A stretch of 64,000 nucleotides of DNA, taken from positions 62,001 to 126,000 of the forward strand of contig NZ_LXYE02000009.1 in NCBI RefSeq assembly GCF_001659685.2, given 5' to 3'. Positions within the stretch are counted from its first letter, which is position 1, and the number at the start of each line of letters is the position of its first letter. The stretch is from Labilibacter marinus (GTDB lineage Bacteria > Bacteroidota > Bacteroidia > Bacteroidales > Marinilabiliaceae). Below the pieces are notes generated by a model. That model did no database searches, had not been told where the DNA came from, and saw only the letters and a program-made list of their open reading frames with translations. This document shows, piece after piece, positions 1 to 10,200 of the stretch. A program made the position numbers and the translations under genes.

Positions 1-424
1 CTACCATTAAACTCAAAGCATTGGAAGCTGCAATATTCCTGACTTCATTTTGAATAATTTCAAACTCGATAGGAGGGATGTAATGTAATCCGCTATCGAA
101 AGAAGTAATGCGATACAATTGAGACAGCACCAATCGGTTATTGTCCATTCGTAAACTATCTACGCCACCTTTTTCAATTATCTCTATGTTTTTAGTAATT
201 GTATCGGTAAAGTGCGGAAAGTTGACTTGTAAATCGCCTGGTTGACTCAGCTCAAGTTTTAAGTCTATCTGACCACCAATAAAGATTAAAGTAGAATCTA
301 ATGTTGCCGTAGCACTAACCTCTTGCGCTTTTGCTGAAACGCCAATAGCCAGTGTAAACAGGGCAACAAAACCTAATTGTTTACTCCATTGCTTTATATT
401 TTTGACAAGTGTAATACGATTCAT
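1..424 (-). CDS. Secreted protein of the MoxR/DUF58 operon (C-terminus outside window)
   Basis: The 141 readable codons begin with a basic stretch and a hydrophobic segment ending in VSAKAQ, a typical Bacteroidota signal peptide, followed by a beta-rich region (TLDSTLIFIGGQIDLKLEL). Its ATG shares one base with the stop of the DUF58 gene (TAATG), so translation is probably coupled. In Bacteroidota operons of this type the gene after DUF58 is usually a secreted beta-sandwich protein of unknown role preceding the BatA/BatB von Willebrand proteins. No specific function can be given. The gene runs off the left edge, so its length is unknown. Confidence 0.75.
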   Translation of the reverse strand, partial: MNRITLVKNIKQWSKQLGFVALFTLAIGVSAKAQEVSATATLDSTLIFIGGQIDLKLELSQPGDLQVNFPHFTDTITKNIEIIEKGGVDSLRMDNNRLVLSQLYRITSFDSGLHYIPPIEFEIIQNEVRNIAASNALSLMV

Positions 425-1290
425 TACATTCGTTTTTTAAATAAGTACATTAAAGACTTTACATAGTCTTCATCGGTTCTGATGGAGGTATTGTCGATGC
501 CACATTTTCTGAAAATTGAATTTGTGTTTTCCTCGCTATCTTTCCACCATTTATTATACGCTTCTCTAACCTGACTATTCGAGGTGTCTATCCATGAATA
601 CTGCCCTGTTTCGGCATCTTTCATTTTAATCAGTCCCACCGAAGGCATTTCAGTTTCGCGTTTATCGTAAACCTTTAAGGCCACCACATCATGTTTCTGA
701 TTGGCAATCTTAAGCGGGTTTTCAAAATCATCATCCATAAAGTCGGAGATAACAAAAGCCGTACATCTCTTTTTAATAGCATTGGTCAGATAACGCAAAG
801 CCTCGCCAATGTTGGTGGTTTTATTATCAGGCGTAAACGAAATAAGTTCACGTATAATATGTAAGATGTGCTTTCTTCCTTTTTGTGGAGAAATAAACTT
901 CTCAATTTTATCAGAGAAGAATAAAACGCCTATCTTATCATTGTTCTGAATAGCAGAAAAAGACAATACTGCGGCAATTTCTGTGATGATGTTCTTTTTA
1001 TACTTATAAGATGTACCAAATTCTCTTGAGCCAGAAACATCAATCAAAAGCATCACCGTGAGTTCTCTTTCCTCTTCAAAAACCTTGATGTAAGGGTGAT
1101 TAAAACGAGCCGTTACGTTCCAGTCTATATTTCGAATGTCGTCGCCATATTGATATTCACGAACTTCACTAAAGGTCATACCTCTACCTTTAAAGGCTGA
1201 ATGATATTCTCCAGCGAATATATTGCTGGAAAGCCCTCTCGATTTAATCTCTATCTGTCGAACTCGTTTAAGAAGCTCTGCTGTTTCCAT
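424..1290 (-). CDS. DUF58 family protein
   Basis: 288 residues. The central signature EVREYQYGDDIRNIDWNVTA followed by YIKVFEEERE is diagnostic of DUF58. After it comes a von Willebrand A-like fold with a MIDAS-like DVSGS motif near residue 104. DUF58 proteins nearly always sit beside a MoxR AAA+ ATPase, as here, and the pair is thought to act in assembly or activation of envelope or metal-containing proteins; the exact substrate is unknown. The gene lies 173 bp downstream of the MoxR gene and overlaps the next gene by one base. Family is certain, function is not. Confidence 0.92.
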   Translation of the reverse strand: METAELLKRVRQIEIKSRGLSSNIFAGEYHSAFKGRGMTFSEVREYQYGDDIRNIDWNVTARFNHPYIKVFEEERELTVMLLIDVSGSREFGTSYKYKKNIITEIAAVLSFSAIQNNDKIGVLFFSDKIEKFISPQKGRKHILHIIRELISFTPDNKTTNIGEALRYLTNAIKKRCTAFVISDFMDDDFENPLKIANQKHDVVALKVYDKRETEMPSVGLIKMKDAETGQYSWIDTSNSQVREAYNKWWKDSEENTNSIFRKCGIDNTSIRTDEDYVKSLMYLFKKRM

Positions 1291-1321
1291 AGTGTTTTAT
1301 TTTTTGCAACTATTTAGTATA

Positions 1322-1433
1322 AAGTATTAAGATTTAAGTATTAAGACTTGTTTTTAAAAGTTATTTAAATGATTGCTATAATTATGACAGTCATTAAACT
1401 TAAGTCTTTTGTCTTTATACTTTTGTCTTTCTA
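1322..1433. repeat. Paired 14-bp tandem repeats between the MoxR and DUF58 genes
   Basis: At 1322-1349 the 14-mer AAGTATTAAGATTT is followed directly by AAGTATTAAGACTT. At 1406-1433 CTTTTGTCTTTATA is followed directly by CTTTTGTCTTTCTA. The second pair is roughly inverted relative to the first (AAGTCTT... against ...AAGACTT), so the RNA could fold into a long imperfect hairpin inside the operon. It may be an intergenic repeat family member or an mRNA-processing element; neither can be decided from one copy. Confidence 0.6.
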
Positions 1434-1463
1434 CTGAATATTAACCTTGATTATAAAAAAAAA

Positions 1464-2459
1464 CTATGGTACTTCAACTGTATTTAAAATATCATTAATC
1501 ACATCAATAGAAGTAATGTTATTGGCCTCTGCTTCGTACGACAAACCAATTCTATGACGCAATACATCGTGGCAAACAGCACGTACATCTTCAGGAATAA
1601 CATACCCTCTTCGTTTAATAAAAGCATACGCCTTAGCTGCCATAGACAGACTGATACTGGCACGAGGAGAACATCCGTAAGAAATCATTTCTTCATATTT
1701 CTCTAAACTATATTTTGCTGGAAAACGTGTAGCAAAAACAATATCTACAATGTACTTCTCAATTTTCTCATCCATATATACATCCTTTACTACTTTACGA
1801 GCACGGATAATATCGTCTGGCTTTAGGATAGAAGAAGCTTTAGGGAATGACTGTGCCAAATTATGACGGATAATCATTTGCTCTTCTTCTTTTTGTGGAT
1901 AACTGATCACTATTTTCAGCATAAAACGGTCAACCTGTGCTTCAGGGAGCGGATATGTACCTTCTTGCTCAATGGGGTTTTGCGTGGCCATTACCAAAAA
2001 TGGTTCCTCCAATTTATGCGTAGTATCACCAATGGTTACTTGACGCTCTTGCATAGCCTCAAGTAAAGCACTCTGTACCTTAGCTGGGGCACGGTTAATC
2101 TCATCGGCTAATACAAAGTTAGTGAAGATTGGTCCCTTCTTCATTACAAACTCTTCATTCTTCTGGCTATATATCATTGTACCCAAAAGGTCGGCAGGAA
2201 GCAAATCAGGGGTAAACTGAATTCTACTAAAATCCGCATCAACTACAGTTGCTAATGTGTTAATGGCAAGCGTTTTTGCTAACCCAGGAACTCCTTCTAA
2301 TAAAATGTGTCCATCACTTAATAAACCAATTAATAGGCCTTCCACTAAATGTTTCTGACCTACAATAACCTTGTTCATTTCAATGGTTAGTAAATCTACA
2401 AATGAACTTTCAGCTTTAATTCGTTCGTTTAACTCTCTTATATCAACAGATTGCTCCAT
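1464..2459 (-). CDS. MoxR family AAA+ ATPase
   Basis: 331 residues. Walker A is GVPGLAKT (residues 56-63), Walker B ends in LADEINR with D119/E120, and the sensor-1 region reads VMATQNPIEQEGTYPLPEAQ, all hallmarks of the MoxR family. MoxR ATPases are cytoplasmic chaperone-like enzymes that work with the DUF58 and von Willebrand proteins encoded downstream. It is the first gene of the minus-strand operon that leaves the window on the left. The ATG at 2459 fits the family N-terminus. Length is normal. Confidence 0.95.
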   Translation of the reverse strand: MEQSVDIRELNERIKAESSFVDLLTIEMNKVIVGQKHLVEGLLIGLLSDGHILLEGVPGLAKTLAINTLATVVDADFSRIQFTPDLLPADLLGTMIYSQKNEEFVMKKGPIFTNFVLADEINRAPAKVQSALLEAMQERQVTIGDTTHKLEEPFLVMATQNPIEQEGTYPLPEAQVDRFMLKIVISYPQKEEEQMIIRHNLAQSFPKASSILKPDDIIRARKVVKDVYMDEKIEKYIVDIVFATRFPAKYSLEKYEEMISYGCSPRASISLSMAAKAYAFIKRRGYVIPEDVRAVCHDVLRHRIGLSYEAEANNITSIDVINDILNTVEVP

Positions 2460-2755
2460 GATTTTAATATTATTGTTAATGATTTTATATTTTTTCTACT
2501 GGATTCCAAAATTAGTTTTTTAATGAGGAGTGCTATATGTAGGATTGTTAAAAAAAGTTAATTTAATATCCGAATCAGGCATAAATACTCTACTTTAACA
2601 CTTCCTTAACTTTTTGTATGGGATGCTTTAACGGATGAACCAATTTTAATATTTTTGGTTTTAAGTATTTAAAAAGTGTTTTTGTGACAGACTTAGTAAT
2701 TTTACAAAAGAGTTTGATAGAAAATAGTTAAAAGAAACATTATAAAATAGACAAG

Positions 2756-2953
2756 ATGAGCAAGTTTGAAGATAGAGATTTTGTGTGTAAACACATGATG
2801 CTAAGAAAAATTGATTTAGTGAATACCATTCATGAGAAAAACCTAAAAACGGTAGAGGATATTCAGGACGAAACCAATGCAGCTACTATCTGTGGTTCCT
2901 GTTATGATGACCTTTCAGATATTTTAGAAGAGGAATTAAAGAAAGGGAAGTAG
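2756..2953 (+). CDS. BFD-like [2Fe-2S]-binding small protein
   Basis: 65 residues. It matches the bacterioferritin-associated ferredoxin (BFD/NifU-central) pattern C-x-C-x32-C-x2-C in spacing: C11, position 13, C46 and C49 (ICGSC). Position 13 is His, not Cys, so the site would be three Cys and one His. The segment LKTVEDIQDETNAATICGSC is typical of the fold. BFD-like domains carry electrons or serve as cluster-binding modules; the partner is not evident here. The gene stands alone and is followed by a strong terminator. The family call is good; the ligand change is read directly from the sequence. Confidence 0.8.
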   Translation: MSKFEDRDFVCKHMMLRKIDLVNTIHEKNLKTVEDIQDETNAATICGSCYDDLSDILEEELKKGK

Positions 2954-2975
2954 AGAATTTATTATTTTAATATGG

Positions 2976-3012
2976 AGCTGTCTAATTATATTAGATGGCT
3001 TTTTTTATTTTT
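2976..3012 (+). terminator. Rho-independent terminator after the BFD-like gene
   Basis: Stem arms AGCTGTCTAA (2976-2985) and TTAGATGGCT (2991-3000) pair fully with two G-T wobbles around a TTATA loop, followed by a run of T residues. Confidence 0.85.
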
Positions 3013-3142
3013 CAAAAGGCAGGCTGGGTTTAATTCAACTCCGAATTTATAAATATATAGCTATGTTAAAATTATAATGGAAAAAGCTTATGAAGTAATA
3101 CTGGTTCATGGCCCACAGTTTTATTAGCCTTATTGGTATTAA

Positions 3143-4243
3143 TTATTCCTTTAAATATAAATCAACAAAATTTTTCTCTCGTTCTAAATCTGAGATTAAA
3201 TGAGGCATTCTATTGCGCGTATCCATAATTAAAGAATTAAGCTCGCAGTTCGAAGAAGATAATTCATTTAACAATTCATTTGCCGCATATATTCCATTGT
3301 CAGCGTTATCGATTAACTCTTTAACCTGTGTGTCATTCAGTTCTGGATCTAGAAAATATCTATTTTTATGATTGATAAATAAATTAAAATATTTCACCCC
3401 GAAATTAAATGTATCAATCGCTAAATTGTATTTTCTATTCGTTATTTGAAGAATATTTCTGTCAACTTCTTTTTTAATAAGATTGTTTATTATTCCATTT
3501 TCAATAATTCGTTTATTCGACTTTTCAAGTTGAGCCAATTCATTGCCTTCTTTGCGTTTTTTTATATAATCGTTAAATGCAAAAGTACCTTGCACATCAA
3601 GTTTTGAAAAGTCTTTTGATATGAACTCATTGTTATTAATTGGGTTATCCAAAAATTGCCATATTGGGTCAAAAGGCATATGGTTTTTTATAAATTCTTT
3701 TGGTGATATGATAAAATAATCATCTCTAAATTCATGAATGTATTCATCTTTAAATTTATACCCTGCCGCCCATGTTACATCAATTAAGTAATAACTTGAA
3801 TCAATTTCAATCCCATTCCATGCATGACCCTCATCTGAAATTTCACCAAATGAATTGCGTGTATATCCACCTATCAAATAACTATTTAACCCAGCAGACT
3901 TACTCATGGCGTGAAATAATTCTGAGTAATGTTGGCATACTCCTTTTCGTTTAGTGAGAACCTCGTCAATGAAATCTTGTGAAGATTCATAGCTTGTATT
4001 TGAATATGAATGGTCCAAGTCATATTTAATATTGTGAGCAATCCAAATGTATATTGCTCTAGCTTTTTCCTTATCGGTTTTTAAAACATCGGTTATATAG
4101 TGAGCTATCGCTTCGTTGTTAATTATGGAGTCAGGTACTGTTTTTGAATTTTCATCAACTACTAAATATTCTGAAGGTTTAGAAGGTGCACATCCGAATG
4201 TTGTTATTAAAATAAATCCAAAAAGTAAAATCTTATTAATCAT
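3143..4243 (-). CDS. Transglutaminase-like lipoprotein
   Basis: 366 residues. The start MINKILLFGFILITTFGC gives a lipoprotein signal with acylated C18. The transglutaminase/protease-like core has the expected triad: C103 in KGVCQHYSELF, H140 in EGHAWNGIE and D155 in YYLIDVTWAAG. Bacterial members of this fold are mostly cysteine peptidases or act on cell-wall or protein cross-links in the periplasm. The C-terminal ~190 residues are helical-looking and I do not recognise them. It is transcribed alone, divergently from the sulfatase. The fold is secure; the substrate is unknown. Confidence 0.85.
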   Translation of the reverse strand: MINKILLFGFILITTFGCAPSKPSEYLVVDENSKTVPDSIINNEAIAHYITDVLKTDKEKARAIYIWIAHNIKYDLDHSYSNTSYESSQDFIDEVLTKRKGVCQHYSELFHAMSKSAGLNSYLIGGYTRNSFGEISDEGHAWNGIEIDSSYYLIDVTWAAGYKFKDEYIHEFRDDYFIISPKEFIKNHMPFDPIWQFLDNPINNNEFISKDFSKLDVQGTFAFNDYIKKRKEGNELAQLEKSNKRIIENGIINNLIKKEVDRNILQITNRKYNLAIDTFNFGVKYFNLFINHKNRYFLDPELNDTQVKELIDNADNGIYAANELLNELSSSNCELNSLIMDTRNRMPHLISDLEREKNFVDLYLKE

Positions 4244-4702
4244 CTATAATTTATTATTACTCACATCTATGTGTATACCGCATTAAAACATATTTCAGAA
4301 AAGCATTTTAGCGAACTCTACCTAACTAAAAGTTGCGGCGTATTCAAATGTAGAACTATTGTTTATATCCCCTAATCGTTTAAATTTGTTATACACAGAT
4401 AACAAGCACGATTTATTTTTATACGCACTAAAATAGTATTTTATCTTATTAATCATATGACTAATAGCAATGGACTTTAAAGCTGTGTGCACACAAAAGT
4501 CATCATAGCTTAATACAATGATCGCTTAGAGTCACTCGGATTCCTGATAGCTTAGAATTTCTGCTTTTTTAAAAGAATTAAATGATACTTGTTTTTCTGC
4601 AATATATAAAACAGTTCTTTTCAGATTACTAATTTATAGTACTTTTAATGTTCAATCAATAGGTGAGTACCCCTTAAAATATTTACAGTTTAAACCAGAA
4701 AA
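4244..4702. other. Divergent intergenic region with a 12-bp palindrome
   Basis: No coding sequence is seen in these 459 bases. They carry the promoters of the transglutaminase-like lipoprotein (leftward) and the sulfatase (rightward). A perfect palindrome TGTGTGCACACA lies at 4484-4495, flanked by GACTTT (4473-4478) and AAAGTC (4496-4501); it could be a dimeric regulator site. TACTTTTA at 4640-4647 is one base off the Bacteroidota -7 box. Confidence 0.4.
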
Positions 4703-6175
4703 ATGAAAAACGTATTATTATTTGTTGTCCTTGTCGCAAGCCTTGTTGCTTGTAAAACAGAGGAAAAGCCCAATGTGGTATTGATTGTAGTGGACGATTT
4801 AGGCTGGACTGATGTGGCATGTTATGGTAGTGATTTTTACCAAACACCCAATGTAGATAAGTTAGCCGCTGATGGTATGAAATTTACCAATGGATACGCA
4901 GCATGCACTGTATGTTCGCCCACCCGAGCGGCTATTATGAGTGGTAAATATCCAGCTACGATTAATTGTACCGATTGGATTAGTGGGCATAAAAAGCCAT
5001 GGGCTAAAATGGCTATTCCTAGTTGGACAGAATATATGGCTGTGGATGAGACTACTTTGGCAGAATCATTTAAGGCAAATAACTACAATACGATACATAT
5101 TGGTAAATGGCATTTAGGTGAAGAAGAAAAATATTGGCCCGAAAATCAAGGTTTCGATATTAATATAGCTGGTTATAAAGTAGGTGCTCCGCAGAAAAAG
5201 AATGGTGGGAATGGCTATTTTCCTCCATATTTAAACCCTCGTTTAGAAGATGGTCCGGAAGGGGAGTATTTAACCGAGAGACTAGCGCAAGAAGCCGTTG
5301 CTTATATTGAGAATCATAAGAATGATAGCGAACCTTTTTTTATGAACTTATGGTTTTATAATGTACACACACCTTTGCAAGCTAAAAAGGAAAAAATAGC
5401 CAGGTACAAGACCTTGATGGATACTACCAAGCATCATAGTAACCCGGTTTATGCTGCTATGGTTGAGCATATGGATGATGCAGTAGGAGAGATCATCAAT
5501 AAATTAAAAGAAGCTGGTTTAGATGAGAATACCATTGTAATGTTTACCGGGGACAATGGTGGTTTGTGCGGTAATAAAGGTAAAGTCACTTCTAACTTTC
5601 CTTTGCGTTCTGGTAAAGGTGATATTTACGAAGGCGGTGTTCGTGAGCCTTTTATCGTAAAATGGCCGGGTAAAATTAAAGGTGGTTCGGTGAATGAAAC
5701 GCCTATCATGTCCATTGATATTTACCCTACTTTGTTAGGCTTAAGCGGTACTGCAAAGAAAAGCGCAGACCAAATAGATGGACTTGATTTTACCGAATTG
5801 CTTACCAAGGGAATGAGCGTTGAAAGAGAAGCTATTTTTTGGCATTATCCACATTATCATTTAGAGGGGGCTAAGCCATATAGTGCCATTAGAAAAGGAG
5901 ACTGGAAGTTGATAGAAGTATTTGAAAATGATTCTCTAGAGCTATATAATCTAAAAGACAATATTGGTGAGGATATTAATTTGGCTGCTACAAATCCTGA
6001 AAAAGTAAAGGAGTTAATGGCAGATTTAAAGACTTGGAGAACCAAAGTAGGAGCACAAATGCCTGTCCCAAATCCTGATTATGATGAAGTTTGTGAGGAG
6101 TTTTGGCCCAAAGGTAAATGGGCAGATAAATCAAAAGAAGAAGTTAAAGCATTTTTATTGAGTCAACAGAAGTAG
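4703..6175 (+). CDS. Type I (formylglycine) sulfatase lipoprotein
   Basis: 490 residues. The lipobox LVAC places acylated C17 near the N-terminus. The sulfatase signature CSPTR (71-75) supplies C71 for conversion to formylglycine, and the metal-binding DD pair is at 31-32. IGKWHLG, FTGDNGG and a C-terminal YNLKDN segment complete the S1 arylsulfatase/GalNAc-6-sulfatase-like fold. Lying at the left end of an agar/porphyran PUL, it probably removes sulfate from galactan oligosaccharides in the periplasm or at the cell surface, for example from L-galactose-6-sulfate; this substrate is inference. The maturation enzyme (FGE or anSME) is not identified in this window. S1 subfamily is not assigned. 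Confidence 0.92.
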   Translation: MKNVLLFVVLVASLVACKTEEKPNVVLIVVDDLGWTDVACYGSDFYQTPNVDKLAADGMKFTNGYAACTVCSPTRAAIMSGKYPATINCTDWISGHKKPWAKMAIPSWTEYMAVDETTLAESFKANNYNTIHIGKWHLGEEEKYWPENQGFDINIAGYKVGAPQKKNGGNGYFPPYLNPRLEDGPEGEYLTERLAQEAVAYIENHKNDSEPFFMNLWFYNVHTPLQAKKEKIARYKTLMDTTKHHSNPVYAAMVEHMDDAVGEIINKLKEAGLDENTIVMFTGDNGGLCGNKGKVTSNFPLRSGKGDIYEGGVREPFIVKWPGKIKGGSVNETPIMSIDIYPTLLGLSGTAKKSADQIDGLDFTELLTKGMSVEREAIFWHYPHYHLEGAKPYSAIRKGDWKLIEVFENDSLELYNLKDNIGEDINLAATNPEKVKELMADLKTWRTKVGAQMPVPNPDYDEVCEEFWPKGKWADKSKEEVKAFLLSQQK

Positions 6176-6257
6176 TCGTTTTATAAAGGTATATCTAATA
6201 ATACAACCTTGTAAGTTGTTTTTTAATTTAAAAACCATTTTAATAATTGATAATAGC

Positions 6258-6290
6258 AAAGCCATCTCTGCATTGAGGTGGCTTTGTTGT
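6258..6290 (+). terminator. Terminator after the sulfatase gene
   Basis: AAAGCCATCTC (6258-6268) pairs with GAGGTGGCTTT (6275-6285) with one wobble and a 6-base loop; the T-rich tail is short (GTTGTTG). Confidence 0.6.
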
Positions 6291-6454
6291 TGCTAAACTC
6301 AACTTGTTTCACTTTTACATTCGGCTGATAACTTATTTTAGTGGATGATGGTCATCATCCTTATTCGAGTCTTTAGGGTATTGGACGCCCAGATAAGAGG
6401 CGTTTAACTCCTAGTATTAAGCAACTCTGTATTCTCTTCACCTTTCTTCAATTT

Positions 6455-6616
6455 TTAAGCCTTAACCCTTACTGGATTTTTCTCTCCATTTACAAGTTCG
6501 TCAGTTTTAGTAATGACTTTTTCTATGTTTTTGTTATCCTCCATATAATATTTTCTTATTAGTTCATGGCTTTCACGCGCAGTATAGTATCGGTTATGGC
6601 TACTGAATCTTATTCC
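6455..6616 (-). pseudogene. Possible 3' fragment of a lost gene (recombinase-like C-terminus)
   Basis: On the minus strand 53 codons are open between a TGA and a TAA. They read RFSSHNRYYTARESHELIRK, then a charged tail ending VNGEKNPVRVKA. The Y-T-x-R-x-S-x-x-L-I segment recalls the C-terminal helix after the catalytic Tyr of tyrosine recombinases, but the part is too short for a firm call and the upstream sequence has stops in every frame. It has no plausible start of its own. Confidence 0.28.
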
Positions 6617-7105
6617 TCATGGATGATTATATGAAAAATAATCCTGCGCTAACCTATAAGTGTTTTATAATGTCAATTATTCTGCAAGACTACATCAAGA
6701 TCTAGTTAATATATGTATTTGTTATTCTTTACTGTGGCTATACAAGAGGGGCTAATTAGTTAATTAATACAAGGTGTAGGGGTGTGTAGGTGGGTGAAAT
6801 GCAAATAGAGCAGCGGTAAAAAATATTTGTACGCTTGTAATGTGTTGAATGATAATTGTTATGAAGTGTGTGTGCTGGTCGGTTTTATTAGGTATTGGAG
6901 TGATGTGTACGTTTAGTTAATATTTCATAAGAGTCAATTATACAGGTTTATGAGTGCTTTGTGCTCTCTTGTTGTACATTTTCTGTCTATCTGTCGTATT
7001 CTAATTTTAGAGGGGAATTCTCCCTGCTCTTTGTTGCTGTTTTCGGTTAAAATATACCCACTGATAAAGGAAAAAACCCCTCCTGTAGAATGAATCTTTC
7101 TAATA

Positions 7106-7113
7106 TACTTTTG
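7106..7113 (+). promoter_or_regulatory. Bacteroidota -7 promoter box for the first SusC gene
   Basis: TACTTTTG matches the Bacteroidota -7 consensus TAnnTTTG exactly. It lies 132 bases upstream of the SusC ATG, implying a 5' leader of roughly 125 bases. A -33 TTTG box is not evident, which would fit an activator-dependent promoter. Confidence 0.45.
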
Positions 7114-7245
7114 AAATGTTAAAAAATGTGCACGAATTAAAATGAATCAAAATGAAAGTAAAAAGTGGTTAAAGCACTAATTGGTAAAACAAACATTTAA
7201 GAAAGCAAAAAAAGAGAACCTTAATTCAAAAGTAATTTATGTAGT

Positions 7246-10200
7246 ATGAAAAACAATTTGAACAAGGCAAGTACATTAAAACGATTGCAGATGTTAATAC
7301 TAACTCTGACAATATCAGTATTTAGTGTTTTTGCACAAAAAACTTCTGTAACAGGTACGGTCCTCGATAATGATGGATTGGGTATACCAGGTGTTAATGT
7401 ATTTGTTAAAGGAACTACCGTTGGTACCATAACAGATTTTGATGGTAACTATACTTTGTCTCTAGACAAAAGCGAGGGAGTAACCTTAGTGTATAGTTTT
7501 ATTGGTTATCAAACACAAGAGATAGTAGTTGGTAATCAGTTAAAAATTAATGTAGCCTTAGTTGGTGATACAGAACTGTTAGATGATGTAGTAGTAGTAG
7601 GTTTTGGTACACAGAAGAAGAAAACAGTAATAGGTTCTGTTGTACAAACAACAGGTGAAGATTTATTGCAGGTAGGTAATGTTAGTACTGTGAGTGAGGC
7701 CTTAGCAGGTATGCTACCAGGTGTTTCTACAATGCAGGCGGCAGGTATGCCAGGATCATCCAATTCTACCATCCTTATTCGAGGTCAATCTTCATGGGGT
7801 AGTAATGCACCGCTATATATGGTGGATGGTGTTGAAAGGGATTTTAATGATTTAGATCCTAACGAAATTGAATCTATTTCGGTGCTTAAGGATGCTTCAG
7901 CAACAGCTGTATACGGTGTAAAGGGGGCAAATGGTGTAATCCTTGTAACTACTAAACGTGGTCAAAAAGGTAAAGCTAAAATTTCCTTTACAGCTAACGA
8001 AGGTCGTAAAGTCGCATCAAGTAACTCCGATTATATGGCCGAATATGCCACTGCTTTAGAGCATTATAATATGGCAGCTATGGCAGAGGGAAATTACCAC
8101 AAACTTCAGCCACAAAGTGATATCGATGATTGGAGAAATCCGAATAGGGATATGGATTTTTATTCGTATACAAACTGGATTGATTACCTGTTAGGAACAG
8201 GAGTTGCGCGATCATATAACTTAAATATATCAGGAGGTAATGACTTTGTAAAGTACTTTACATCTTTTGGTTATAACTACGATGGAGATATGTTTGATAT
8301 TGATGAGCAAGAGTTTATTGATCCAAGAACTTCTCAAAAGAGATATAACTGGCGTAGTAATCTTGATTTTCAGTTTACTAAAACAACTAGCTTAAAAGTT
8401 AATATTTCAGGTGATTTTAAAGATTGGCACGGTAACCGTTTCTCTAGTAGTAGTGGTGCTTCTGCAGGTTTTGATGCGAGTGGAAATACTTATTCTGCAT
8501 TATATAGTAATGTACAGGTAGGTACACCTCCAATATTAAGTAACGGAGAGTTAGGTGCTGGTGATGAAGCCAAGGATTGGACAAAGGCTAATTACCTTGG
8601 TTTAATGGAAAGAGAAAGTGAAAACACTAAAAGATCTACACGTTCTAATGTAGATATCACTTTTGAGCAGCAATTTTTAAAGGACTTTACCTTTAAAGCT
8701 AAAGTAGCTTATGATTATACAGAGTCATATAAAAGTTCTATTTCATTAACGGGAGATCAAACTAGTTCACCAATTTATTACAGAACAAACTATAGAACTG
8801 GTGAAATATGGCAGTTTGGCGATCCAGACAAGGTTGAAGCTTTACCTAAAGTAAACAATGAGACTTTAGATGGATTTTCTAATAATTTATATTACGAGGG
8901 TTCTTTAAATTATAATAAATCTTTTGGTGAGCATGATGTTAGTGCATTAGCATTATTTAATCGTCGTGAGGCTCAAAACAAGGTCGCTTTTCCTAAGTAC
9001 GAAGAAAGTTGGGTAGGACGTTTAACTTATGCCTATAGAGATAAATATTTATTTGAGTTTAACGGAGCGTATAACGGTAGTGATCAGTTTGACTTTGGTA
9101 AAAGATTTGGATTTTTCCCTTCTCTATCTTTAGGATGGGTTGCATCAGAAGAGCAATTTTTTAAAGATAATTTATCATTTATCGACTTTTTTAAAGTTAG
9201 ATACTCATATGGTAAAGTTGGTAATGATATCTTAAGAATTAATGGGCAAACAGTTCGTCACTTATATTTTGATACTTATGGTACACACTCTACTGATCCT
9301 AATAAAGTTTGGCAATATAAAGGATATCCTGGAGGTTTTGGTGGTTCAGCTAGTCAACAGTATATGGGTACATTATACTTTGAGGATACGCCAGCCAATT
9401 ATGATGCAACTTGGGAAACAGCTATAAAGCAAAACTTGGGATTTGATATTAACATTTTGGATAGTAGGTTAAAGACCATCATTGACTTATTTGATGAAAA
9501 AAGAACCGGAATTTTAATGGAGCGTCAATCTATACCAGCTTGGTATGGAGGTATTACACCTAATGCTAATATTGGAGAAACGCAAAATCATGGTTTTGAT
9601 GTGGAGTTAATTTGGAATGATAGAATTGGTAGCGACTGGAGATATAGATTATCAGCTAACCTTTCTATGAGTGAAAACAGAATCACTGAAAGAGATGATG
9701 CGTTTTATGCTCCTGAATATCAAAAGCAAGCAGATAAGCCAATTGGTTGGCAAACAGGATATATTCAAGATGATATACATAGTAGTTGGGATGATATTTA
9801 TATCGGAACTCAATCGAGCCACTCAACACTACGCCCTGGAGATTTTACTTACGTAGATTATAACGGTGATGGTATTATTTCTAATTTAGATAGAGTGCCT
9901 ATTGGAGAACCTTCGTATGCATCTAATTCATTTGCATTTAACGTAGGTGTTACTTATAAGCAATTAAGTTTAAATGCTGTGTTTAATGGTGTATTTGCCA
10001 TTTCTAAAAACTTAGATAGAAGTTATTTATGGGAGCATGCAACAACAGGAGGTGACTTAGATTTTCGTATGTTAAACACAGAAATGTTTGATTTCTGGTC
10101 TCCAACTAACTTAGGAGCATCTCGTCCAGGTCTACGAACTGTTGACAATATACATAACTCTCAACAGAGCACATATACACGCAGAAGAAGTGATTTCATT

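Larger units (their letters stand above)
6291..7245. other. Long non-coding stretch before the first SusC gene
   Basis: About 950 bases without an intact gene. It contains a perfect inverted repeat GGATGATG-GT-CATCATCC (6343-6360), an open frame that looks like the 3' end of a lost gene (6455-6616, minus) and, at the right end, the SusC promoter region with CTCCCTG (7020-7026), TACCCACTG (7055-7063) and a -7 box. The rest is AT-rich with nothing I recognise. Confidence 0.5.

Noticed and set aside
7536-7772. Antisense open frame inside the SusC gene
   Set aside because: Shadow of a strongly supported coding frame; no independent start or domain.
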